In this document: positions 12,701-15,601 of the stretch, one piece after another
Position numbering within the stretch: position 1 is the stretch's first letter
Layout: every line of letters begins with the position of its first letter
From: Baffinella frigidus
Taxonomy: Eukaryota; Cryptophyceae; Cryptomonadales; Baffinellaceae
Direction of reading: 5' to 3'
Length of the DNA: 15,601 bases
Assembly (NCBI GenBank): GCA_026770585.1
Contig: MU646858.1
Location: 254,012-269,612, forward strand
The notes under the pieces: generated by a model
Databases searched by the model: none
Seen by the model: the letters and a program-made list of their open reading frames with translations, nothing else
Told to the model about the DNA's origin: nothing
Position numbers and translations under genes: made by a program

Positions 12701-15601
12701 TTGAGCTTTTCCTGGTGCAAAGAAAGCCTCGCACAGCAGGCTACGATGGGATTTTGTGAATACCCCGTAAGTGAATGATCCATATGATCCTACGGTAGGC
12801 CACCCATAGGGACAGTTGGTTGTTCCTACGAATAACCTAACCGATCCTTGGTGGCCAAGCCACCGAAACTCCCTGCGTAGCCCGCTGAGTGGTAGTTGTA
12901 GCGCGGGTGCAGAAGCTCAAGCACTGCTCCACTCGGGTTGACTGACTATTCTCAAGTTGACATGGCTGGGTGTGTGGTACAAATCCGTCAACTTTGGAGC
13001 GGGTGCAGAAGCTGTTTGGCTGAGTCACTTAACAGTCCTAGACTGTACCTGCACCCGCGATTCCCAAATTAGGCTCACGGCTCCAATTCCCTATGGCTAA
13101 TCCTAACAGTAGTAGGAATCGCGGGTGCAGGAAGAGGAGGAGGCTAAGGCGGGCAAGGCAGAGAAGGAGAAGAAGGTTCACGCCCCCCCCTCCCCCCACA
13201 GCGGACTTCGAAAGGATTTCTGAATAACCGTTAAGCGGTAAGACCTACGAGCCCCCCCCCCCCTAGAACTTATCCGTAGGAACCCCACTATGCCCCTACG
13301 GGTTGCCTACCGTAGGGTCGTAGGTCTTATCGCTTAACGGTTATTCAGAAATCCTTTCGAAGTCCGCCCCCCCCTAGAACTGGACCCCATTTCCCTCTGG
13401 TGGAGAAGAAGGTTCAAGCCCCTTCTCTCTAGAACTGGACCACGGCACCCTCTCGTGCTGAGTGCGCGGCTGGGGGGGGGGTCTCGAGGGGGTCTCGAGG
13501 ACTCGAGAGGGTCTCGAGGATATTAGTGGGGGTCTCGAGAGGGTCTCGAGGATATTAGTAGGGGTCTCGAGAGGGTCTCGGGGTGGGGGTCTGGAGGGGG
13601 TCTGGATGACGTATCTACCGAGGCATTCTCACGTTTTCCAGGCAGCTCAGTAGATTCATCGGAATCGAGCGGGGTGCACCATGATTCGCGTATGGCACAA
13701 GGTTATGTATCGACAGTCCACAGCCTGTGGTCACACCCCCGGGACCCCCCCACACTGAACACGGACTCATAAACCCCAAACCCTAAACCCTAAACCCTAA
13801 ACTCTAAACCCCAAACCCTAAACCCTGAACCCCAAACCCTAAACCCTAAACCCTTAACCCTAAACCCTAAACCCTAAACCCTAAACCCTAAACCCTAAAC
13901 CCTAAATCCTACACCCCAAAGCTTAAACCCTAAATCCTAAACCCAACACCCTAAACCCTAAACTCCAAACGCTAAACCCCAAACTCTAAACCCTCGACCC
14001 CGAACCCCAATCCACAGTTGAAGGAGAAGAAGCAGAAGGAAGCCGCGCAGGGCAAAAAGGACAATGCGCTCCTCCAGCAAAGGAAACAGGTGCCCCCCAA
14101 ACCTAAACTCTAAACCCTAAATCCAAAACCCCAAACCCTAATCCCTCAACCCTAAACCCTAAACCCTAAACACTAGACCCTAAACCCTAAACCCTAAACC
14201 CTAAACCCTAAACCCTAGACCCTAAACCCTAAATCCTAAACCCTAGACCCTAAACCCTTCAAACCTAAACTCTAAAACCCAAACCCTAAACCCTAGACCC
14301 CAAACGCGGAACGCAGGAGGAGGAGGCACGCGTTCGGAAGATGGTGGAGGATGAGAAGCAGGCGCGCGAGATTGCTCAGGTCCCAAACCCAAAACCCAAA
14401 ACCCAAAACCCAAAACCCAAAACCCAAAACCCAAAACCCAAAACCCAAAACCCAAAACCCAAAACCCAAAACCCAAAGCCCAAAACCCTAAACCCTAAAC
14501 CCAAAACCCCAAACCCCAAATCCCAACCCCCCAACCCCAAACCTCACACCAGAGGCTCGATCGAGAAAAGGAGAATCAGGAGCGAGAGATGCGAGAGATT
14601 CGGAATCAGAAGGCGCGGGACATGGCACTCGAGAAGCGCCGTAGGGCAATCGAAGAGACCAACGCGAGAAATATCCAGGTGCAAACCCCCTGTGAGGGTC
14701 AGACTGTTTCCGAGGCGGGCCCGTCTTTGGACCACACCAGTGCACATCATCAACGGGAAAGGTGTTTCGATTTATGGTCTAGGTTCTTGGCTGCGTTCCA
14801 CAAATGGCTCTCCCGGAACGCCGCTCTGAGACCGTTTCTGACGGGGCAAGAAATAGCAAAGAGGAAATAGCTGAAATCGACAATAGATGGCCTGAAAAGG
14901 GAGCCCCGATGACAGGCACTAAGGGAGGCCCCGATGAAAGGCACTGAACGAGACGCGTTTCTGACGGAGATAGCGTGGCAGGAGGCTATGTCACGGTCCA
15001 CGGAGGCTTTGCGGAGGAGCAATCTGCCAGCATCAGCACCACACGCAGCAGCAGCCGCGCCGCCACCACTACCGCCGAGCCAGTACTACCCCGGCCACCA
15101 GCAACTGCACCCGCACCAGATACCACCGCTGCAGATGCCGCACATGGGGGGGGTGCACGGCGGAGCAGGCGGAGGAGCAGGAGGAGCAGGAGCAGTGGGG
15201 GCAGGGGGAGGAGGAGGAGGAGGAGGTGGAGGAGGAGACATCCCCGCGCCTCGCAATGGCGCGCTGAGCTCGGCGAAGGGTGTGCCCGCGGCGCCACCGT
15301 CCCCCTCCTCCCCCTCCTCCCCCGCCATCTCCCGCTACCTCGACCACACCAACCAGCAGAACCGAGGAGAGGTCCCTTGGAAGGGAGCGCCCTTCTACCC
15401 GCCAGAGGAGCTCTCCTTGCCCGCCAGGCAGCTGCCAGCCGCGGCAGGAGGCGCCTCCCCGCACGCTCCGGGGGCTGCGTCCCCCCTGGCGCACGGTCAA
15501 GCTGGGGGGCGTGGGCGGGAAGCTCGTCACGCTGGAGAATGCCATACCGAACGCGCCGCTGGATGCGCATCCCCACAGCGCGATGGATCTTACGGCGGGG
15601 G
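3625..15601 (+). CDS. Large multi-exon gene, unrecognised coiled-coil protein (3' partial; span includes introns)
   Basis: At least 22 exons join in one frame from ATG 3625 (context CCAACATGC) to the right edge, giving about 1,400 residues. The evidence is matched splice phases: for example phase 2 at 5138/5436, 8041/8422 and 8874/9049, phase 1 at 9200/9325, and phase 0 elsewhere. The N-terminal exons are Lys/Glu-rich helices. The middle (8422-11857) is a long, mostly helical region with a Gly/Asp/Glu linker near 9850-10000. The exons from 12622 to 14678 are K/E/R-rich coiled coil. The last exon is Pro/Gly-rich. No catalytic motif, signal peptide or membrane segment is visible and I do not recognise the family. 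Weak points are the exons between 6990 and 7976 and the joins around 10332, 11858 and 12681. A stop at 11873-11875 could end the gene early if exon 11735 is not spliced, which would make the rest a separate gene. Confidence 0.7.
3852..3923 (+). CDS. Large gene, exon TRKEFAKC...ALLKE
   Basis: 24 codons lie between acceptor GTCCGCAG and donor GAG|GTCTCC, phase 0 on both sides. The exon is Lys-rich and helical and continues the helix of the first exon. Confidence 0.75.
4004..4129 (+). CDS. Large gene, exon VPDAFKTEL...
   Basis: 42 codons follow acceptor CCACCCAG, phase 0. It is helical, with AENEKKRGSKLSQEIDDL near the end. The donor is probably GCC|GTCAAT at 4130. An in-phase alternative is TGG|GTCCAC about 21 nt further on. 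Confidence 0.7.
4130..4529 (+). other. Intron (400 nt)
   Basis: No coding signal or repeat is seen apart from a perfect 12-bp palindrome TTGGGATCCCAA at 4393-4404. It ends in a strong pyrimidine tract (CTCCTCCTCCTCCTGAC...CCAACAG). Confidence 0.6.
4530..4658 (+). CDS. Large gene, exon LSAMEKCATLL...
   Basis: 43 codons, phase 0 at both ends, acceptor CTCCAACAG and donor AAG|GTCTCC. It has an amphipathic helix with an alanine- and leucine-rich face (LLRSAAMLPERAQLLVHVA). Confidence 0.75.
4659..5055 (+). other. Intron (397 nt)
   Basis: The decamer CCTGGTACAA is repeated directly near 4723 and 4756. No repeat family, gene or element is otherwise seen. It ends at acceptor CTTGCCGCAG. Confidence 0.6.
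5056..5138 (+). CDS. Large gene, exon VFCAVMDDDQECKLN...
   Basis: 27 codons plus 2 nt follow acceptor TTGCCGCAG. It ends GTCGA|GTGAGC, a consensus donor in phase 2, which fits the next exon exactly. The exon is acidic (MDDDQE, DLDGNAEDVE). Confidence 0.8.
5286..5398 (+). repeat. C-rich telomere-like repeat, (CCCCACA)n then (CCCCAAA)n
   Basis: About eight CCCCACA units pass into CCCCAAA/CCCAAA units on the sense strand inside intron 5139-5435. The repeat leads into the branch-point-like GCCTAACCCC and acceptor GGCAG. Confidence 0.9.
5436..5613 (+). CDS. Large gene, exon YLTNRLQLQLLMAEHD...
   Basis: The first base completes the GAG codon split from the previous exon, then 59 codons follow, ending GAG|GTCGCG in phase 0. 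The acceptor is CTAACCCCGCTCCATGGCAG. A helical start is followed by an acidic segment (DRSTDDSDEMNGN) and KMKIMGKIQHLQDE. Confidence 0.8.
5631..5761 (+). mobile_element. Introner-like element, copy 1
   Basis: It shares with three other copies a body running from AATTTATTGCCAAACAACC to TTTTCCGGATGGATTC and an end of the form CAACTCCACCTCCTA. It lies in the sense orientation in intron 5614-5988. No flanking direct repeat is recognisable, so this insertion may be old or rearranged. It carries no terminal inverted repeats or protein gene. Confidence 0.85.
5989..6060 (+). CDS. Large gene, exon VKTHRQKLVARYRQ...
   Basis: 24 codons, phase 0 at both ends, acceptor TTGCTCTCGCAG and donor GAG|GTATCA. 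Basic helix, then NDAPVPSLDE. Confidence 0.75.
6061..6797 (+). other. Intron (737 nt) with telomere-like repeat and hairpin
   Basis: It contains the CCCTAAA array at 6102-6266 and an 11-bp inverted repeat, CACGTCCCTCC (6609-6619) with GGAGGGACGTG (6632-6642), enclosing the palindrome CGGATATCCG. The remainder shows no coding signal. It ends in the strong pyrimidine tract CCTTTTTTCTCTGCTAG. Confidence 0.65.
6102..6266 (+). repeat. Telomere-like repeat (CCCTGAA then CCCTAAA)n
   Basis: About 23 heptamers on the sense strand, mainly CCCTAAA with CCCTGAA, CCCCAAA and CCCTAAAA variants. It begins about 40 nt after the donor of intron 6061-6797. Confidence 0.95.
6798..6989 (+). CDS. Large gene, exon ARALKRKEIEKK...
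   Basis: 64 codons, phase 0 at both ends, acceptor TTTCTCTGCTAG and donor GAG|GTCTGC. A strongly charged coiled coil (KRKEIEKKVLQQKKEQEQ) is followed by a second helix (DEQKLARMQQLKKLL) and a proline run. Confidence 0.8.
7075..7092 (+). CDS. Possible small exon KKEKRE (uncertain)
   Basis: It follows acceptor TGTTGCCGCAG in phase 0 and encodes Lys/Glu/Arg like the preceding exon. The only downstream GT (7094-7095) leaves one extra base, so the join to the 7163 exon is out of phase under GT-AG rules. It may be a decayed exon. Confidence 0.25.
7093..7160. repeat. TATC/GATA microsatellite
   Basis: An imperfect (TATC)n with ATCGATAT interruptions separates two short Lys/Glu-coding pieces of duplicated block 1. 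Confidence 0.9.
7163..7195 (+). CDS. Possible small exon PAKGEAETGAK (uncertain)
   Basis: 11 codons in phase 0 lie between CTATCTATCAG and donor AAG|GTCTGC, the same donor sequence as the 6798-6989 exon. A similar coding string (EEEEAGAK) occurs at the matching place after the introner copy near 7665-7681. The composition suits the coiled-coil protein. Confidence 0.4.
7354..7431 (-). repeat. 78-bp dispersed repeat, copy A (inverted relative to copy B)
   Basis: The reverse complement of 8886-8963 aligns without gaps over 78 bp, with about eight mismatches (near 90% identity). No coding potential is seen. The similarity stops abruptly at both ends, as for an inserted element. Confidence 0.85.
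7511..7650 (+). mobile_element. Introner-like element, copy 2, with 13-bp target-site duplication
   Basis: The element (7524-7637, 114 bp) is flanked by exact GAAGAAGGAGCAG copies at 7511-7523 and 7638-7650. It lacks the terminal ~16 bases (TAACTCCACCTCCTA) found in the other copies. The target codes for KKEQ in the exon-like frame, so the insertion seems to have hit exonic or formerly exonic sequence. Confidence 0.9.
7797..7872. repeat. 19-bp minisatellite, four units
   Basis: The units start at 7797, 7816, 7835 and 7854, each close to GATAAGGATTGATGGAAAT. The last is the most diverged. Lies in the intron before 7977. Confidence 0.85.
7977..8041 (+). CDS. Large gene, exon FADGASFAAAPDAP...
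   Basis: 21 codons plus 2 nt. It starts right after a short telomere-like acceptor (CCCTAAACCCTAAACCAG), phase 0, and ends CAACAG|GTGTGG in phase 2. The split AGG codon is completed by the first G of the exon at 8422. Ala/Pro-rich and probably disordered. Confidence 0.7.
8040..8154 (+). repeat. ~50-bp tandem repeat that duplicates the 5' splice site
   Basis: Units begin at 8040, 8090 and 8139 (the last partial). Each starts AGGTGT and carries GTGAGAG, a long C run and TTTTTGAC or TTTTGACC. The first AG|GTGTG is the donor used by the exon ending at 8041, so the array offers up to three donor-like sites. Confidence 0.75.
8160..8276 (+). repeat. Possible degenerate relative of the introner element
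   Basis: GCTTTATTGCCGACCAACAG, GCATTGCCGCTCA and CGCATACGAACAAC resemble, in order, stretches of the element that lies intact just downstream. Similarity is patchy, so this is a weak call. Confidence 0.35.
8277..8431 (+). mobile_element. Introner-like element, copy 3, with 13-bp target-site duplication at a 3' splice site
   Basis: The element (8290-8418, 129 bp) is flanked by exact CAGGCGAGGGAAG copies at 8277-8289 and 8419-8431. The right copy is the acceptor and first ten bases of the exon at 8422. The element's own end, TTCTAACTCCACCTCCGA, supplies a CTAAC branch-point-like motif and pyrimidine tract directly before the duplicated CAG. Confidence 0.9.
8422..8874 (+). CDS. Large gene, exon RGKQKGRAARGK...DPDAGE
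   Basis: 453 nt. The first G completes the split codon from 8041, and the exon ends GAGCG|GTGATT in phase 2. A basic start is followed by a mainly helical domain (DIEALCAFVEAMSPADRSEAL..., LREAIAKAGDNAAKANLVEE, LKMMLWRCMLQENRDGV) ending with CFKCPWDPDAGE. The frame is also open leftward through the introner copy. Fold unrecognised. Confidence 0.85.
8886..8963 (+). repeat. 78-bp dispersed repeat, copy B
   Basis: It lies only 11 nt after the donor of the 174-nt intron 8875-9048 and fills nearly half of it. It is inverted relative to 7354-7431. No flanking target duplication is evident. Confidence 0.85.
9049..9200 (+). CDS. Large gene, exon WYEDLEDTYADG...LQEAG
   Basis: The first G completes the CGG codon split at 8874, and the exon ends GCGG|GTAGCC in phase 1, matching the next exon. 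The acceptor is GAATGGCAG. Acidic start, then a helical stretch with FQFCSFLLENF. Confidence 0.85.
9325..10331 (+). CDS. Large gene, long exon VGTLQEMLPLFQLEDL...
   Basis: About 1,007 nt, starting after GCGTGTGCAG with GG completing the codon split at 9200. It has a helical domain (LEDLRRILLLFYQHKISDKF), a mixed region (TYPEVVCVDVMPGIDRQVVY), a Gly/Ala/Asp-rich linker near residues coded at 9860-9990, and a C-terminal helical part (RARERWKETLQERFAKW, VEELEERHRQ). The donor is either CAG|GTTTTC at 10332 (phase 0) or C|GTCATC about 10 nt earlier (phase 1); each fits a different acceptor of the next exon. Family unknown. Confidence 0.85.
10589..10729 (+). CDS. Large gene, exon VRDILTERVLYGEAM...
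   Basis: 47 codons if the acceptor is GGGATCGCAG (phase 0). With the upstream acceptor GAGATTCGCAG at 10556 the exon gains DREVGALGSQ in phase 1. CTAAC at 10531 is a good branch point for either. The donor is CAG|GTGAGG. The sequence is leucine-rich and helical, ending LKPYLSIQQLIQ. Confidence 0.8.
10964..11185 (+). CDS. Large gene, exon ELHRWMTDYEKEMEM...
   Basis: 74 codons, phase 0 at both ends, acceptor CGCGCCACCAG and donor CTG|GTAACC. Helical, with an acidic first half and DVVDEFRNIKKML at the end. The following intron starts straight into telomere-like repeat. Confidence 0.85.
11186..11459 (+). repeat. Intron made almost entirely of CCCTAAA/CCCTGAA repeat
   Basis: The 274-nt intron begins GTAACCCTAGACCCTTGACC and ends CCCTAAACCCTACACCAG. 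Everything between is variants of the C-rich heptamer, first CCCTAAA-like and then about fifteen CCCTGAA units. No unique sequence remains. Confidence 0.95.
11460..11540 (+). CDS. Large gene, exon VRVTEMHAADAQGY...
   Basis: 27 codons, phase 0 at both ends, acceptor TACACCAG and donor GAG|GTTCGT. Contains GYIFSQDIRRFVALE. Confidence 0.75.
11735..11857 (+). CDS. Large gene, exon TNQREQALAWLQQF...
   Basis: Up to 41 codons follow acceptor CTACACTGCAG, phase 0. It contains LAWLQQFSLPYIKSGIAQRI and EEQRKQ. The donor could be GAG|GTAGTG at 11858, or a GC donor CAG|GCGAGT at 11837. If neither is used, the frame stops at 11873-11875 and this would be the last exon of the gene. Confidence 0.7.
11858..12358 (+). 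other. AT-rich intron stretch, nothing recognised
   Basis: Base composition becomes AT-rich from about 11940 to 12250, unlike the flanking exons. No gene, repeat or element is recognised in it. If the exon ending at 11857 is terminal, this would be intergenic. Confidence 0.5.
12359..12516 (+). mobile_element. Introner-like element, copy 4, with 13-bp target-site duplication
   Basis: The element (12372-12503, 132 bp) lies between exact CGGCATCCGTGCA copies at 12359-12371 and 12504-12516. It has the full 3' end (TCTATCTCCACCTCCTA). Small indels relative to copies 1-3 break the frames that the other copies share. Confidence 0.92.
12586..12614 (+). repeat. Short telomere-like tract before an acceptor
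   Basis: ACCCTAAACCCGAAACCCGA and a following CCCC lead directly into CGCTTGTGCAG, the acceptor of the exon at 12622. Confidence 0.7.
12622..12678 (+). CDS. Large gene, exon KEAVMEEQAAKFAESLMQ (3' end uncertain)
   Basis: It follows acceptor CTTGTGCAG and is helical and acidic. The only GT before the in-frame TGA gives phase 1, which does not fit the next phase-0 exon. The listed end assumes a non-GT donor, CAG|GAGAGT, in phase 0. It could instead be the end of a transcript. Confidence 0.5.
12679..13130 (+). other. Intron region with repeated acceptor-like motif
   Basis: GCGGGTGCAG occurs three times (near 12904, 13003 and 13121). Only the last is followed by a clear coding block. A small hairpin GGTGGC-CAA-GCCACC lies at 12850-12864 and another, ACAGTC-CTA-GACTGT, near 13032-13046. 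Confidence 0.5.
13048..13131. repeat. Perfect 17-bp inverted repeat ending on a splice acceptor
   Basis: CCTGCACCCGCGATTCC (13048-13064) is the exact reverse complement of 13115-13131, across 50 nt. The right arm contains the acceptor GCGGGTGCAG|G of the exon at 13131, so folding of the RNA would bury the 3' splice site. Confidence 0.9.
13131..13175 (+). CDS. Large gene, exon EEEEAKAGKAEKEKK
   Basis: 15 codons, phase 0 at both ends, acceptor GGGTGCAG and donor AAG|GTTCAC. Highly charged coiled-coil composition matching the neighbouring exons. Confidence 0.65.
13167..13422 (+). repeat. 20-bp direct repeat of an exon end and donor, flanking a foldback
   Basis: 13167-13186 and 13403-13422 match at 19 of 20 positions (GAGAAGAAGGTTCA followed by GCCCC). 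The first copy is the end of the exon at 13131 plus its 5' splice site. The repeat encloses the 13201-13367 foldback, so it may be an old target duplication or a local duplication. Confidence 0.7.
13201..13367. mobile_element. Foldback element with 50-bp arms
   Basis: The left arm 13201-13250 and right arm 13318-13367 are reverse complements at 49 of 50 positions. The one difference would be a G-U pair in RNA. The 67-nt loop holds a C run, CTAGAACTTATCC and alternating CCGTAGG/CCTACGG motifs. No gene is inside. It resembles a MITE or foldback transposon lying in intron 13176-14017. Confidence 0.85.
13472..13600 (+). repeat. 32-bp minisatellite rich in GGGTCTCGAG
   Basis: Units begin at 13502, 13534 and 13566 with CTCGAGAGGGTCTCGAGG and a GATATTAGT spacer. 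The flanks carry shorter GGGGTCTCGAG pieces. The sense strand is G-rich. Confidence 0.85.
13770..14011 (+). repeat. Telomere-like repeat, CCCTAAA variants
   Basis: About 34 heptamer-like units on the sense strand end at CCCCGAACCCCAATCCACAG, the acceptor of the exon at 14018. Confidence 0.95.
14018..14089 (+). CDS. Large gene, exon LKEKKQKEAAQGKK...
   Basis: 24 codons, phase 0 at both ends, acceptor AATCCACAG and donor CAG|GTGCCC. Charged coiled coil ending in ALLQQRKQ. Sandwiched between two telomere-like introns. Confidence 0.8.
14090..14316 (+). repeat. Intron built of CCCTAAA-type repeat
   Basis: The 227-nt intron passes from donor GTGCCCCCCAAACCTAAAC straight into CCCTAAA/CCCTAGA heptamers (14098-14304) and ends AAACGCGGAACGCAG. 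Only the last ~12 nt are not repeat. Confidence 0.9.
14317..14379 (+). CDS. Large gene, exon EEEARVRKMVEDEKQ...
   Basis: 21 codons, phase 0 at both ends, acceptor GAACGCAG and donor CAG|GTCCCA. Charged helix ending REIAQ. Confidence 0.8.
14380..14552 (+). repeat. Intron built of (CCCAAAA)n repeat
   Basis: The 173-nt intron begins GTCCCAAACCCAAAACCC and holds about fourteen CCCAAAA units, then CCCTAAA and CCCCAAA units, ending ACCTCACACCAG. Read through, the frame gives an artificial Asn-Pro-Lys-Pro-Lys repeat. Confidence 0.92.
14553..14678 (+). CDS. Large gene, exon RLDREKENQEREMRE...
   Basis: 42 codons, phase 0 at both ends, acceptor CACACCAG and donor CAG|GTGCAA. Continuous charged coiled coil (REMREIRNQKARDMALEKRR) ending NARNIQ. 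Confidence 0.82.
14679..14981 (+). other. Intron (about 303 nt) with short direct repeat
   Basis: GCCCCGATGA(C/A)AGGCACT occurs at 14903-14920 and 14928-14945 (17 of 18 identical). The final exon's frame is open from 14913, so an alternative acceptor at 14915 or a start at ATG 14934 is possible. Confidence 0.5.
14982..15601 (+). CDS. Large gene, Pro/Gly-rich terminal exon (3' partial)
   Basis: It begins EAMSRSTEALRRSNLPAS after acceptor GCGTGGCAG in phase 0, continuing the coiled coil. It becomes low-complexity (AAAAAPPPLPPSQYY, HQQLHPHQ, a run of about ten Gly) and then EVPWKGAPFYPPEEL. The frame is open to the right edge. After about 15480 the adjacent frame reads more like protein (VKLGGVGGKLVTLENAIP), which suggests a frame break or short indel in the C or G runs there. 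Confidence 0.7.

Noticed and set aside
13050-13600. CRISPR-like array
   Set aside because: The repeats are contiguous minisatellite units or inverted repeats, without regular unique spacers, in a eukaryotic intron.
5286-14552. Position at a chromosome end
   Set aside because: The telomere-like arrays are short, interrupted, confined to introns and flanked by in-phase exons, so they do not mark a telomere.
14341-14829. Long open frame with Asn-Pro-Lys-Pro-Lys repeats
   Set aside because: It reads through the (CCCAAAA)n intron. The flanking exons have consensus splice sites in matching phase, so the repeat peptide is an artefact.
14986-15576. 196-codon minus-strand open frame with Leu and Arg runs
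   Set aside because: Shadow of the Pro/Gly-rich terminal exon; the runs come from GGA/GCA repeats.

Overview
This is nuclear DNA from a eukaryote. The coding blocks are GC-rich and joined by many spliceosomal introns (GT...AG, often with a CTAAC-like branch point before the acceptor). Seven of the introns carry C-rich telomere-like repeats (CCCTAAA, CCCTGAA, CCCAAAA, CCCCAAA). The TTTAGGG-type repeat, the introns and the short intronic mobile elements fit a microbial alga or related protist, for example a dinoflagellate, cryptophyte or prasinophyte. The species cannot be told from the window.

Layout. (1) Positions 3-1049 hold the 3' part of a gene for a tyrosine-kinase-like domain fused to a C-terminal C3HC4 RING finger. 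(2) Positions 1050 to about 3360 are intergenic: a 3' hairpin, a cluster of four alternating inverted repeats (1630-1757), and an AT-rich stretch (about 1760-2960) with foldback A/T motifs. I see no credible gene there. (3) From 3625 to the right edge runs what looks like one very large gene of at least 22 coding exons, plus a probable 5'-UTR intron. Splice phases match across almost every junction. It encodes about 1,400 residues within the window and is open at the 3' edge. The protein has a helical N-terminal half, a conserved-looking middle (8422-11857), a K/E/R-rich coiled-coil region (12622-14678) and a Pro/Gly-rich C-terminal exon. I do not recognise the family.

The introns are the most unusual part. 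A 114-132 bp element occurs four times, always in the sense orientation and always within introns. Three copies are flanked by exact 13-bp direct repeats that look like target-site duplications. One copy landed on a 3' splice site and duplicated it, and its own 3' end looks like a branch point plus pyrimidine tract. This is the pattern expected of an introner, or intron-colonising transposable element. Several other introns are built almost wholly of telomere-like repeat, always C-rich strand in sense, and these run directly from the donor or into the acceptor. Further intronic structures are a 50-bp-arm foldback (13201-13367), a 78-bp repeat present in opposite orientations in two introns, a duplicated block that carries a microsatellite in one copy and the mobile element in the other, and several minisatellites.

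The two genes lie on the + strand. Nothing in the sequence links them functionally.
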